From assembly GCA_023055355.1 (NCBI GenBank), contig JALJCS010000009.1, forward strand, positions 24,019,001 through 24,083,000: 64,000 nucleotides of DNA, in the 5' to 3' direction. The position numbers and the translations under genes are program-made. This document shows positions 47,801 through 58,200 of the stretch, piece after piece. The notes beneath the pieces were generated by a model, which saw nothing but the letters and a program-made list of their open reading frames with translations, ran no database searches and was not told the origin of the DNA. The DNA comes from Agelaius tricolor. Taxonomy: Eukaryota > Chordata > Aves > Passeriformes > Icteridae. The first letter of the stretch is position 1. Each line of letters starts with the position of its first letter.

Positions 47801-50798
47801 TGTGTTCAAGTGCTTCTTGGACTCTGTCAGGCTGGGTGCTGTGACCACTTCCCTGGGGAGCCTGTTCCAGTGCCCAACCACCCTCTGGGTGAAAAACCCT
47901 TTCTTGATATCTGGCCTAAACCTCCCCTGACTCAGCTGTTTCCTTGAGTCCTGTCACTGGTCATGAGAGTGAGGAGATCGTACCTGTCTCTCCTCTCCCC
48001 CACATGAGGAAGTTGTAGACTGTGGTGAGGTCTCTCTTCAGTCTCCTCCAGGCTGAACAGACCAAGAGACCTCAACCACTCCTCATAAGGCTTCCCCTCC
48101 AGACCCTTCACCATCCTCATGGCCCTCCTTTGGATGCTCTCAGGAGCCTTTTTATATTGTGTATGCACACAGAAACCATGCAGATGGCCATGATATGAAT
48201 GAAGGAGGTAGTGCCTGGACTGTGGAGCAGTCTTTGTTCAGTGTGAGTTTTGCCTCATACCACCTAATGGGTGGCACCACAGGCACTGAGTGCTTCCTGT
48301 GCTTGTGGAGGGATTGTGAAGACAGTGCAGATCAGGAATGGAGGAGAGAAGGGAGGTGTTGGATGGTGATCCCATGGGAGTGAGGCATGTTGGTCAGGGT
48401 TACTATTGTTGCCAAACAAATGGTCCAAATCTCAATCAGATTGTTCTTGATCCATCTGGGGCAGAGAGGCAGAGTGTTGTGAGGTCCAGGATTGTCTGAA
48501 TATTGCCTTTGTCCTTGCAGAAGCGACCCAGGATGCAGAAGGTGAAAATGGGGTGCACCTGGACAGCTCTTCCAACGGTGCTAAAGAATGTATGTGAGGG
48601 TGGAGCTCTCTGTCTTGGGAGAGTGTGCTGACTGACACTGAGGTTGACACTGAATAATTTTCCTTTCTTGGAAAAAAAAAAGAAAAATGTCATTTTGTCT
48701 GTTATACAGTCCTTACTTGAGTGGTGTAACTGTGGGCCTCTTACACTAATTTCTGATATTTCTATTGTAGGTGAGTGGTCACCAATCCTTTTGTGATTGT
48801 CTACCATATCAGTAAAATACTTTGAACATGCACACCTACTTATGTGTATTTATAAGTTATATACAATTATTACCATTCTCAAGTATGACATACATTATAA
48901 AATATGCACAAAATAAAGGTTTAAAAATTATAATGATGAAATAAATAGTACTTATATTTTTAAAATTTTATTACTGGTGCAAAAATACTTTTTTCCTGCA
49001 CCACAATGGATTGCCTTGTGCACACCCACTTTGGAGTCTGCTGGTGCAGGTAATCCATTTAAACATTCTCAAAATGCACAGCAGTGTGAAAGCAAGTGGC
49101 ACCTTACTGCTGCAGGGTTTTTTGTTCTGCCAAGTTTGATACTTCTGTTGAATTACCAGCCAAGCAATTGCATCTATAAATTCTGATATTTGCTGAAGAC
49201 AATGTTGAAAAGAGGGGTGCAAAAATCTCTGAATGTGAAAAAACATGAATGAATGGGAGGCTGGGAGAGAGTTAGGACTGAGTATAAAAAACCTGACTCT
49301 GTGATGCAGACAAAACTGCTGATGAATTTGTCATGAAACGAGGAAACGGACTTGGAATAGTCTGCATAGCTGCAGAGGGAGTTGTGGTGTGTTGTAATAG
49401 CTGAGTAAGATCCTGTTAGCTCACAATGAGCAATACTGAAAGCCAAATGAAGCAACTCAGTGTATTATTCCTGGTCCATGTGACGTGCTGCTTTGCTGGG
49501 CTAAACAGCTGTGCTCCTGAGTCACCCTTAAAGGTTTAGCATCTGGAACTGCTCTGCTCTTATGTCCTGCTGAGGCACCAGATGCAGCTGTGCTTGCTTT
49601 GGTTCTGTTTGCAAACCACCTGAGAACAGAGCATTTTGTGTGTTCTGGGGGTAGGGGGTGGGTATGAAACCTGGTGCTTACCCTTGAAGCTGTAAAGTGA
49701 CAGAACCCTATTTCATATTCAGGCCCTCTCACTGCACAGACACAAGGAAATAGCGTGTGCACACACACACACACACCCACCCACCTGGCTTTTTGGTTGT
49801 GTTCTTTAGTATCATCAGTAAGGTAAAGCAGTAATGTTGCTTGGATTTTAAACACATGAATCATAAAAATACTTCAAGCCTGTCCAGGGACCTTGTGAGA
49901 ACCAGACTAGGGGCAGCTTTCTTTTTGTCATCATCTACAGAGCTGTGTACCATAGTCACCATCCTCTGCTCTCCTACACCGTCTCCTGACATCTTATCTT
50001 GGTGTGATGCTGAGCTAGAGATTAGTGGAAGGGACGGGTAGTGCTATCAAAATGGGAGCAAAGACCAAAGGATGTGTCCTGGCACATCCAGGTGGCTTCC
50101 CCTTACAGAGTTGCTATGTTTGCAACAAGGTGGAAACAGTGATGTAAGTGGGCTTGTGGGTGCTTTGTTGGAAACCAGCCTGGTTAGAGGCTGATGCATG
50201 TTTCATGTGGTGAGTTAGGCTGGGCATGTAGTCTTGAACTTCCTGCACTGTAACTTCCCTTGGCCTTCAGTCTCCTTGTCAAATAAGAGCTGTATTTTCA
50301 ATCCTCAAAAGAGAAACCTCCAAAAGCACCTGGCATTATTGTGTGGAAGAAATAGCAGCAGCAACACGTGCATGTGTGATGCACCACTTATATTGAGATA
50401 ATGTATATAAAACATTTGAAGTAGTGTCTTAACTGCCTGATTATGTGATCCAAAGTCATGGAGTCAGAAGAACCTCACAGGTTAACAGCTGCTTAGCAGG
50501 TAGCTGGCAGTAAGTAATAAATGTTCTAAATGTGGTCCAGTTGCACAGGAATGTGCTTAATCCTAAACAGATAATTTGGGTAAAATGTTTAGAGGCAATC
50601 AGCTACCATTGGTGAAGTACCTCCTCTGACTGGATTGTTAACAAGTCATGGGACAGTGTCTTGGTGCATCTTCACAGCCCTCATTAGTATCTAAAGCCTG
50701 CAGTATTCTCGTGTACCCAGTTCAGTTTCTAGAAGAAAAGACATAGTAATTTACCTGGGTGCTTTTCTTATTCTTTTGTTTCAGATCTTAAAGCATAA
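29349..50798 (+). CDS. CD58: CD58 (LFA-3)-like immunoglobulin-superfamily adhesion protein, complete, nine exons
   Basis: CD58 is the ligand of CD2 and helps T and NK cells bind target cells (family knowledge). The exons are 29349-29403, 39021-39311, 39957-40211, 42133-42228, 44459-44515, 44696-44752, 47566-47631, 48521-48589 and 50785-50798. Every intron is phase 1 with GT-AG ends, giving 319 residues. Order: signal peptide 1-18; V-type Ig 19-115 without the usual cysteine pair, as in domain 1 of CD2/CD58; C2-type Ig 116-200 with Cys125, 136, 177 and 195; membrane helix 211-229; a 90-residue polar tail. VEITWKKNKNKVAEWE closely parallels VLWKKQKDKVAELE of human CD58 as I recall it, and both domain 2s end in a similar Ser-Glu ... 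Cys-Pro pattern. There are six NxS/T sequons. The tail has no SLAM-type TxYxxV/I motif. Another CD2/SLAM relative is possible; CD80 is unlikely. Confidence 0.82.
30324..30469. repeat. 76-bp tandem duplication
   Basis: The unit starting ATTCCTGAGGTCTTCAATTT is at 30324-30399 and again at 30400-30469. Only two mismatches were seen over about 70 aligned bases, so the duplication is recent or conserved. It lies in CD58-like intron 1. Confidence 0.93.
31636..32258 (-). mobile_element. Solo LTR of an endogenous retrovirus, probably ERVK-like
   Basis: Read on the - strand, it begins TGTTGGAACC, carries a TATA box (GTATAAAAG, about 31850-31858) and downstream an AATAAA signal (about 31750), and ends near 31636. 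The flanks are ACAGAG (31630-31635) and GCAGAG (32259-32264), a probable 6-bp target duplication with one mismatch. That length fits ERVK-type integration. No gag, pol or env frame is attached, so it is a recombined solo LTR. The class is inferred and the terminal dinucleotide at the 3' end is not the usual CA. Confidence 0.75.
32640..32684. repeat. 14-bp perfect inverted repeat, 17-base loop
   Basis: Arms TTTCTCAGTTTAAC (32640-32653) and GTTAAACTGAGAAA (32671-32684). It lies in CD58-like intron 1, about 400 bases beyond the solo LTR. Confidence 0.88.
33541..33695. repeat. T-rich / (GTTT)n low-complexity tract
   Basis: About 155 bases of T runs broken by G, ending in a GTTT array. ORFs of Phe/Val or Lys/Thr/Asn runs here are artefacts. 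Confidence 0.93.
34060..34565 (-). mobile_element. CR1 LINE 3' fragment interrupted by a ~180-bp insertion
   Basis: The - strand CR1 tail shows GAATCATGGAATGGTTTGGG and the phrase for 'ggttggaggagacc', then CATCCAGTTCCAACCC (34063-34234). It resumes with CCTGTTCCAGTGCCCAACCA and the CTCTGGGTGAAGAACC phrase (34416-34565). Between them 34235-34415 is not CR1. The junction sequences CCTGGTCTAGTGCC and CCTGTTCCAGTGCC match at 12 of 14 bases. Confidence 0.88.
35778..35858. repeat. Perfect 18-bp hairpin with a 10-base loop, plus outer arms
   Basis: The inner arms TCTTTCAGCATTTTAGCA (35802-35819) and TGCTAAAATGCTGAAAGA (35830-35847) are exact reverse complements around GCCTTTAGCG. Outer bases CTACTT (35778-35783) and AAGTAG (35853-35858) can also pair across an uneven internal loop. 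The size is miRNA-precursor-like, but a small palindromic element is equally possible. In CD58-like intron 1. Confidence 0.88.
39021..39311 (+). CDS. CD58: CD58-like exon 2 (V-type Ig domain 1)
   Basis: 291 bases, phase 1 at both ends, residues 19-115. It shows the buried Trp49 (ITWKK), a DDAGIYEL turn with Asp92, Gly94 and Tyr96, and sequons NVT, NRS and NGS. The B- and F-strand cysteines of ordinary V domains are replaced by Phe36 and Leu98, the hallmark of CD2-family domain 1. Charged residues in the KKNKNK and GFCC' face would suit a charge-based CD2 contact (inference). Confidence 0.92.
39312..39956 (+). other. CD58-like intron 2
   Basis: 0.65-kb intron, donor GTAAGT, acceptor TTCTAG. 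No repeat recognised. Confidence 0.85.
39957..40211 (+). CDS. CD58: CD58-like exon 3 (C2-type Ig domain 2)
   Basis: 255 bases, phase 1 at both ends, residues 116-200. Cys125, Cys136, Cys177 and Cys195 suggest the two disulphides typical of CD2/CD58 domain 2. Sequons are NCS, NCT and NAT. A Trp148 core residue is present (YTWKL). Donor GTAATA is weaker than its neighbours. Confidence 0.92.
40212..42132 (+). other. CD58-like intron 3
   Basis: 1.9-kb intron, nearly half of it a solo LTR (40927-41835). Acceptor region is a T-rich run ending AAAG at 42129-42132, less pyrimidine-rich right at the AG. Confidence 0.8.
40927..41835 (-). mobile_element. Solo LTR of an endogenous retrovirus, probably ERVL-like
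   Basis: About 909 bases from TGAGACAT to CGATACA, flanked by AGATG (40922-40926) and AGATA (41836-41840), a probable 5-bp target duplication with one mismatch. The text recalls a common bird LTR: the AGGTTGACCTGGCTGGCTGC start, an AATAAA on the - strand near 41118, several repeats of the 'CCAGTGTGGGCTTCCCA..GGGTCACAG' type, and TTGCTGATGGGCTCTGCCTT near the end. No retroviral coding sequence is attached. Family and orientation are inferred from memory and signals. Confidence 0.65.
42133..42228 (+). CDS. CD58: CD58-like exon 4 (membrane segment)
   Basis: 96 bases, phase 1 at both ends, residues 201-232. A basic juxtamembrane stretch (HKRHRR) precedes the helix ILISFLIVPVILLVILEFL, which is followed by RRK. 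An anchored rather than GPI-linked form is therefore encoded. The basic cluster on the outer side is unusual for a type I protein. Confidence 0.9.
42229..44458 (+). other. CD58-like intron 4
   Basis: 2.2-kb intron dominated by an old CR1 copy at about 43154-44060. Donor GTATGC, acceptor TGTGCAG. Confidence 0.85.
43154..44060 (-). mobile_element. CR1 LINE, long diverged 3' portion
   Basis: About 0.9 kb matching the CR1 3' region in antisense: GGAATCATAAAATAAACTAG at the 3' end, GGTTGCTTAAGGCCTTGTCC, GAGGCTGAACAAAGCCAGTT, a CTACTGCAAGGGCACATTTT phrase, and the 'CCCAGTTTGATGTCATCTGG' phrase near the right end. The 5' end is truncated as usual. Heavy divergence marks it as older than the copy at 47699. 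Confidence 0.85.
44459..44515 (+). CDS. CD58: CD58-like exon 5 (tail module 1)
   Basis: 57 bases, phase 1 at both ends, encoding residues 233-251, a basic stretch IIKLGRKTAQNKTPVNGS. Acceptor GTGCAG, donor GTAAGA. Skipping it would keep the frame. Confidence 0.8.
44696..44752 (+). CDS. CD58: CD58-like exon 6 (tail module 2)
   Basis: 57 bases, the same length as exon 5, phase 1 at both ends. It encodes EHEQLYPGNSQQQSNSER, residues 252-270. Acceptor TATAG; donor GTCAGA is non-ideal, so this exon may be skipped in some transcripts. Confidence 0.72.
44753..47565 (+). other. CD58-like intron 6
   Basis: 2.8-kb intron with a T/G-rich tract at 45164-45345. Acceptor TTTTCAG. No other repeat recognised. 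Confidence 0.8.
45164..45345. repeat. T/G-rich low-complexity tract
   Basis: About 180 bases of T runs with G, including (GTTT)n. It is similar in makeup to the tract in intron 1, and both read as T/G in the sense of transcription. Confidence 0.93.
47566..47631 (+). CDS. CD58: CD58-like exon 7 (tail module 3)
   Basis: 66 bases, phase 1 at both ends, residues 271-292: DRALNENDMKDKQIVKNG followed by VNQE. A strong TTTTCAG acceptor and GTAAGT donor support it. It is hydrophilic, with no known motif. Confidence 0.82.
47632..48520 (+). other. CD58-like intron 7
   Basis: 0.9-kb intron, half of it the CR1 copy at 47699-48155. Confidence 0.85.
47699..48155 (-). mobile_element. CR1 LINE 3' end with the C-terminus of its ORF2
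   Basis: It begins with two CATAGAAT units, the complement of the CR1 ATTCTATG tail, and continues with 'GTTCCAGTGCCCAACCACCC', 'CTGGTCATGAGAGTGAGGAG' and 'TCCTCCAGGCTGAACAGACC'. The - strand frame at its right end encodes RAMRMVKGLEGKPYEEWLRS followed by LGLFSLEE, the CR1 reverse-transcriptase ORF C-terminus. It is 5'-truncated, starts 68 bases after exon 7 and is younger-looking than the 43-kb copy. Confidence 0.95.
48521..48589 (+). CDS. CD58: CD58-like exon 8 (tail module 4)
   Basis: 69 bases, phase 1 at both ends, residues 293-315, acidic and Ser/Asn-rich: EATQDAEGENGVHLDSSSNG then AKE. Acceptor CTTGCAG, donor GTATGT. Confidence 0.8.
48590..50784 (+). other. CD58-like intron 8
   Basis: 2.2-kb intron with a short CA repeat at 49758-49780. 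Acceptor TTTCAG at 50784. No other feature recognised. Confidence 0.75.
49758..49780. repeat. (CA)n microsatellite
   Basis: About ten CA dinucleotides followed by CCCACC units. Short and possibly polymorphic. Confidence 0.9.
50785..50798 (+). CDS. CD58: CD58-like exon 9 (last four codons)
   Basis: After TTTCAG the frame reads YLKA (Tyr codon split) and stops with TAA at 50796-50798. The assignment depends on the phase-1 join from exon 8. The rest of the exon is 3' UTR. Confidence 0.75.
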
Positions 50799-52270
50799 GC
50801 AAATGATTGCTTTGTTGCCCAAACAAACATGGAAGACAAACAGGAGAATTCAGTGATGAAGGAGGTGCTACCTTTTCCCTTCCACAAGCAATGAAGTTGT
50901 CAGAGCTTCATCAAGAAGCCCTTTGAAGACAGGCTGAACTGTTTCCAGTGCCTATTTTTCTTTCCTCAGGAAAAACAACATCCTTTTTTAGTTTTACTAT
51001 GTGAGGACAAATAGGCCAAATCATGGAAAAAATGTTTTGAATTATTTTTTACATGCTTTTAACAAACCATTTGGTTTATTAAAAAGTCCTAAAAGTTTAA
51101 AAAATATTTGTTTGTTATATGGTTTGTTTTATGAGGTTTTTCTACTAACACACTAAAGCCTCTTTGTAGTTAATATTTAGAGATTTACAAAGTTATATAT
51201 ATTTGCATGAATGTGAACAATCAAAAACTGATCAGCTTTCACTTTTTTATCAGTACCTTTTTACAGTCAGAAAAAAAAACTTCATCCTTCAACAGGCCCA
51301 GATGGTGGAAGTTTGCATATTCTAGTCTTGGTTCTAGACAAAGCTATGTCCTAGATTTGCCAGATGCCTGGCAAATGGATCATCTCCTGACAGTGGTTCA
51401 TTCTGTGATAAAACTACATTTCAGCTTGTTGTTGCACTGTAGCAAAGCTGTTATTAACAGCAGGTTTGGGCTTTTCCTAAAGCTTTTTATATTTTTTAAA
51501 CTTTTAGGACTTTTTAAGCCTTTGCTCTTCATATTTTTTGAAGAATGTCATCTGACTCCTACTCATTCCTAGGAAATATTAAGTTGCTTGAGACTAGAAC
51601 AAAAACTTGAAAACTGAGGCCGTGTATATAATTAAATTTAAAAAGAATCAAAAAGAAAACCACCATGCATTAAGAACACCATGCTTTCAGAACATCAATT
51701 TATGGGGTGTTTTTCATTATGTTTACATGTTGGCTGTTTGTGAAACTTGAAAGCCAGTTTAGTTCATTTTGAACCTGGTATGTGTAAAGAATCATGAAGC
51801 TCTGACACTGGTAACCAAAGATCAGAAGACACTGGTAACCTGCAGCTTTCCGCTTGTTTTGATTTTTGCCCTTTCCACTCCCACAATTTCTTCTTCTATA
51901 TGCACCCGTACTGCATGAGTGATCAGCTTGTATACTGTATACTGTATATTTGTATGTAAAAATGTTCAAAAGTCACTTTTGATAGGACCTTTTACATGTA
52001 CTTCTCTCTGTAAATATTTGTAATTTATTAAAAAAAACATTCAAGATGTAAAAAACATTGTCATGTCTTTTTGTAATATATACATGCATTTTTTAATTTA
52101 ACCTTAAAAGTTACTAACTGATCCCCAAAATAATAATAATAATAACCAAAGTGATGTATTTTATACGGGCTTTTTTATTTGTTTGTTTGGTTGCTGTGTT
52201 TTGTGGGGGTCAGTATTCCTGACCCAAGTGTCCTTCTCCATTCTACCTTCAATAAATTTATCAGGATAAT
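50799..52270 (+). other. Probable 3' UTR of the CD58-like gene
   Basis: AT-rich region without coding features. ATTAAA signals are at 51078-51083 and 52027-52032, and the first AATAAA is at 52251-52256, so the transcript may end at one of several sites. The small ORFs inside are chance. Confidence 0.55.
52251..52256 (+). terminator. Candidate polyadenylation signal AATAAA
   Basis: First canonical AATAAA on the + strand after the stop codon at 50798. Another is at 53038-53043. Use is unproven. Confidence 0.4.
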
Positions 52271-55200
52271 GCTGTCTGCTTCTTAATAACTTTTTAACAA
52301 GTCTCTTCACAAAGATATCCTTTGTTGTGGTTATCATGGTAAAAGTAAACCTGTAGCTTGTTTGCCTGCTTGGGCAAAGTCTTATTTTTTGTTATTAATG
52401 TGAGAAATAATAGTAAAAAAATTATTGGTGAACCTGGCTGAAACTACTCCCAGCAACTATACCAGTTTGTGTCGTGGTCTCCATTCATCCCGTGCAATTT
52501 CATACTAAACAACACAGAAGGGTTCATATTGTGTGGTTTTGAAAATTCTTTGACTCCTGGTATAACTGACATTGTTTCCAAAGCAAGAAGCAACAGCCTT
52601 CAAAAATAGTAAGCAGCTGTGGTTAATTAACCTCAGTTGCTGGAAATCTTCAGAATAGTTTGTGGAATTTTGGATCAGAAGTAGAAAAATCCATTTACAT
52701 GGGAGGCTGACATAAGATCAAGAACTACAAGCTCAACAGTCTCACTGCCAGCTTTCACCCTTTTACCTTGCATAGGTTCTTCTGGGCATGAGAAACTTCG
52801 GGTAGAACTGCAAACCACAGTTTTCAAAGCAACAGTGAAGCTTTTTTTTTTAATTGGTATTGTTGTTTCTTTGGGTTTTATGAGGGGTAGATTTTGGGGG
52901 TTTTTTTCCTATAAGGATGTGAAGTCAGACATTTGGGAGAATAAATTCACCTCACTTCCTGCTGGTTTTGGTGACAGTATTTGCAGTGCCATTCCCTGTG
53001 TCCTTCTCTTCAAATGTCCCCTCAATAACTAAAGAAGAATAAACTTTGTTTTTCTGTGAAAAGCTTGTGTCCAATCTTACTTTGCAGTGAATGGAAAAAC
53101 AGGCAGTTTTCAATAGCAGAGAGTAGAAGCTCACTTGAAATGCAGTTATTTTTGGCCTGTAAGCAACTTGAACCCAGGAAATGCTGATTGTATTCCAGGA
53201 AGTGAGCCTGCCCTCTAACATCCCTGATGCTGGTGGTAAGACCTGTTTTTGTTAATAACCAAACTCACAGTGAGTAGAAGCTGCTGCTAAGTACTTGTGT
53301 TCACAAGACACAGCCTGATTGATTCCTTGGTCCTGACTCTCCTTGCTTTATACTAGCTTTAACCTATGAAAGCAGTGCCTACAGGAGATGTTGCTCCTAA
53401 TTAATCCCAGAATAAATGAGATCAGAGCTCGATATCTGCTGCAGAGCTGAAAGTGTGAATTTTGGTCCCAAAACTCAACCCACAGTTGGGCAGGCCGCTT
53501 TGTGTTGTGCTGACATGCCCAGCTTTCAGTTGTTTGCAAACACACTGTGCTGGATCTCTCTGTGCTGTTGAAAACTTGCATCTTCCACACATTAGCATTG
53601 ACTGCACAACTGTTGGGAACAATCTCTTACAGATTCCAGTGTGAAAGCAGCCCTGTGAGTTGAGACAGCCTTCATCAGTGCCCTAGAGATAGCTTCATAT
53701 GGAGCTGCACGAGCAGAGGTGAGAGGATTGGCTTGCAGCAGCAGGACTGCAGCTGAAGCTCAGGGCAGCAGGAGCATCAGCAGGCAGCGTGGTTGCCTTG
53801 TGAGCTGACTTGTACCTGTGCCTTAAAACCAGGGACTGATTATGCCTGGCAGACTACAAGGAGATGACACACACCATGTGTGGCATCCTGCTGCTGGAAC
53901 ACAGCTTTGCAGTCCTCTTCAAGCAGTAGCAGCGTAATTTAGGGACATGCAAAGCAAAAGGGTGAGGTGAGCGTGTCTGCTTGACCATCTCTGGGTGCAG
54001 TTTGAACTGTGGGGCAGGTACAACATTTCTAGGGACCCTAATGAGCATGTAAATGCTCAAAATTCTGAGGAACTTTGCCTTAGCATGACTTCAAGGGAAT
54101 TTCCCTCCTTAAAAGATGTTGAGTAGAGTTGATTGTGGGGCATCACGTTGGCCAGTGCAGCTTAACAAGTGGGAGAAACCAGTGTACCCTGTGCTCAAGG
54201 ACACATTTAAATTTCTAAACTATGAAATTTTATATGAAAAATGCAGATGCTTCTTTATCCCTGTTGGATGTCTGAAGAGATGCTTGTGGGTCACAAAGCT
54301 TACCAATTTTTTCCATCAGCTGTGCCTCTCTACCTAGAAAAAAAAATTCCTAGCCTTATAAGTTGCAAGTTTCTTTCCAATTTAGAACGTGTTTTACTCT
54401 TCTATCATACCCAGTTATATTTGTTTACCATTGCTTTTCACTGGGGAGTATCAGTGCACTTCAAGTATGCAGTTTTGATCCTCTTTTGCTTCCCGGGGAA
54501 GAGAGGAGAGAAGAGAGTGGAGTTGGAGCAGGAAGATGGAATGGAAGTGAACAGAACAATCAGTGATTGGTGGGAGTAAGTGCAAAGGAGATCCAGAAAG
54601 ATTCTGTGCAGAGTACTGCAAAACAGACAATTTTAGGGCTACAAAGATAAATTAATTCCAGAATAACATTTTTAATGCTGACCTTATACTGCAATAAGCT
54701 GTCTTGCAGTCCTGACTACAGATATTGGCATTTTCCATTGATATTGGTGTTTTCCTCTAGGTCTGGTTGAGAATTACATTTTCAGATGTTTCACTTCCAG
54801 TTGCAAATTCTCCATTTTAAGTAAGTATTAAGCTAAACTAAACTAATTTAACTAAACTAATCACCTTGATGTTGATGGTGGTGTCTCCCATTTAAGCCAG
54901 AGGATTGTCTCAGAGGGACAGCACTTGAAAAAGTGGCAAGAAGCTTTAAGTGCCAGAATGGCAGCCTGAAGCTCTGTGTGTCTGGGGGACACTGCTCTGC
55001 TGGGGCAGGACTTAGACACAGCAGTGCAGGAAATTATTCCCAGCTTCCCTCTGCTGTGTGAAGTGTGAAGATCCCAAGGAAGGCCATTGATTCAGAGGGA
55101 GAGAAAAAGGTTCCTTGAGATAGCTGTTCTGCATTAAAAGCTGTAGGAGGCAGGTTGCTGCCCACTTACTCAATGGGCATTTGGTGAGTGTGAGGGTGAT

Positions 55201-58200
55201 TAGCAATGTGGGATGCTTAGCTGTACATGTTTTCAAGGGCCAATATAGTTGTTTTTTTTTCCTAGAGAAATTAGAAATTGGTGAAGACATTCAATATTTT
55301 AACTTATCTTTAGGACATCTGAAAGAGGGGCCTGTACCCTTGGGGAATTGATCTCACCAATATCATCAGGACTCAGGTTAATGCAAAGCCAGCAGGCAGG
55401 ATGAGCCAAAGCTTGGATTTAATCCCCACAGTGATGGGGGGCTTGTTCCCTGTGAAAAGATGTTGTGACTCAGGAATGCTGCATATCACATCTCCCTTTA
55501 CATCTACTCTGAAGTGTGCCAGGGTCCTGGGAAAAGCTGCACTGGCTTCCAGAGGTGTGGACCTGGTTGGTTCCTGTGGCCCACCTAGCAGGCAAAAAGG
55601 TCATGGGAAACAATACTTAATTTGGGATCACTGTTAGATGATCTCCAAGTAAATAACTGTATGGAATGCAGTCAGACTACAGTTCTCAGGCTCCATCATG
55701 GCTCTGAACCATGAGTTTTGCTGAACAGCACTGATTAAGGATGAAAGTCCTCTGGTCAACTCTAGAGTATATTAACCAGAACTCATAATATGCTTTTTCT
55801 AATCACTACAGTGTCACAGTGGTAACATGCATATGGTGATTTGGAACACTGTAATCACTAGTAATGTGCTCCACATTAATAATTATTTATCATCTGGTTG
55901 TTTTTCAGTTCTGTCTTTCTGAAACCAAATAAATTAGGACAGAAGTTCATTGCAGCGGCAAAGTCAAACACTGAAAGACTAAAGATTGCTAAATTCAGTA
56001 TTTGCTGCAGTCTTCCCTTACTCCCCCAGTTCTGAAAATTGACTTTTATTTTCAGCAGATTCCTCTTGTTGGTAGAAAAATGATCTGCTTCAACATTTAT
56101 TTTGATTTTTTGCATTAACTTTGTGTAACCCACAGGCTTTTGGAGATGTACTTTTAAGTAATGCACTTTCTCTCAAATGTTTTTGAGTTATAATGTTCAC
56201 ATCATAACATCTGACCATTTCCCAAACTGGAGTGGATGTGGGGAGAGTCCTTTTATCTTCTGAGATAGGACAGCTCAAATTTGTGCAGTTGACAGTTCAA
56301 CACAGACATTTGGCCAGTGTTTACCTTAAATACATATTCAGCTGAATGTTTTGGTTTTTGTACAGCATGGGGGAGCTCAAACAGATGTACAGGTAACATC
56401 CAGTTCTTCAGAAAGGCATTTAGCAGCCTTCTTGTTGTTTTTGTTTGCCTGCCCACCTCCCACCTATATCTGCCCTGCTCATGTTGAGGATGTAAAATGT
56501 CAAACTGACAGTTCGAGTGCAGCAAAACAGCAAACATATGTGAGTAATGGGAAATCTCTACCTGAGGCTGCCCCACGTGCCAGCAGTGGGAAAACATGGT
56601 CCAAGAGAGAGTTTGATGTACTGTCTCAGCCCCTGGAAGACCCATGAAGATGGATGCAACCCTCTACCATTACCAATATCAGCCATTTTAAACTCCTGCC
56701 TTAGGAGTAGAGCTCTGTGTCTGTGTGTGTTCGTGTATGGAGAGGTGTGACATTATCTGTAAGAAATGTGGGCTTGGGGGAACATAATTCCAATCTTCTG
56801 ATAGAACTCTACTTCCCCTCATAAGTTCAGGAATCACAAGATACACTGCCTATTTTCTTTTTTTTAATGTCTAAATTGTCTCCAGATCCTCAGGCTGAGG
56901 ATGAATTCCATTTGAATACCTTGTTATACATGTGTGACAGTGGCATAAGAGTGCTACATTATATCTCTGGACATAATAACTTTCTAATTTAATCTTTTTT
57001 GTATTTTTCTATTTGTAAGCATGCAAGACACTACCTCTGTGATCAAAGCTGTTTCACCCACAATATCATTTCTTTGACCAGTATGTCATAAGGACAGTAA
57101 AAGAACAGTGGCTTTGGCAGCTGTTTCACCCACCAAGTGGCATTCTTGCTGTTTTGAGCATGTTTCTGTATGGCAAAGGTATGTAAAATGTCAGACTTTT
57201 CAAAAGGTCTAAGTGATGTGGAGTATCTTATGTTCTCAGCATCCAACACCAAACAGGTTAATAGTCTTGTTGAGATGACACTGTTGAGAAGCTGAACTTT
57301 TACAGGGAATTGCATTATCAAGATAACATCAGTTATACAAAAATAATAAAGTCATCAATTATGTTGTGATTGGCTTGAAAATCATAAAATATTAATGAGT
57401 AAAGATAAGAAACAGTGTGGGGCTGGAGATCTGATAGAAATAAATACCAGACTGGTTCACAAAATTAGGACAGCTTGTTTGCAGCAGGTGGGAACTTGGA
57501 TGGCAGATTCTGGCAGTAGCACAGCAGAGCAGGACAAGCACCTCTTCCCTAGAAATGTTTTCCTGAACTTGACTGCAACTTTGTCCACTGTGGAAATATT
57601 TCCAAGTGCTTCTGATATGACTGGCCAGCAGGCACCGCTCTAAGATCAGCAATTGCTTGGCTGCTATGGCATTTGACAAAGAGCTCGTCACAATCCCTTC
57701 CAGTTTCCTTTTATGGGGGAATGGTGTCCTTATAGCTCAAGGCACCAGTCTGGAGTGTATTTACCTGCTCCCTGACATAGGGAAGGGGTTGCCACAAGAT
57801 TTGCACTTGGTTGCTGCAGGCAGTTCTTGGACTTCTCCTGGGTTTCGGGATACATAGAGATAGCCATGAAGCATTGCTGGCAGGTAATGGACAGGAGGGA
57901 GGTATTTTTAACAGATGATTATTTAATGCTCTGTGCTTGGAGGTTTCTGGAGGAGCTACCTGCAAAGAACTAGAAAAACAGATTTCCTGGGGAAAGGCTT
58001 CTGCTTCCTGAATTGGATTTTAGCCTCTGAAGTACGCAGTGACTTGCAACAAAATGCCCTTGTGCAAACAAACGTAGTCTGTGTACTTCTCAGCCACATC
58101 TAGACAGGACCTGTTCAACTGCACTTCTTTCAATACAGCTGCAACACCCCCTGCCCCCCTGCCCTTCCCTCCATCATCTGGTCACACAGGTTTTGATCCC

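Noticed and set aside
47932..48168. 78-codon - strand ORF resembling a reverse transcriptase C-terminus
   Set aside because: It is real homology but belongs to the 5'-truncated CR1 copy, not to a host gene.
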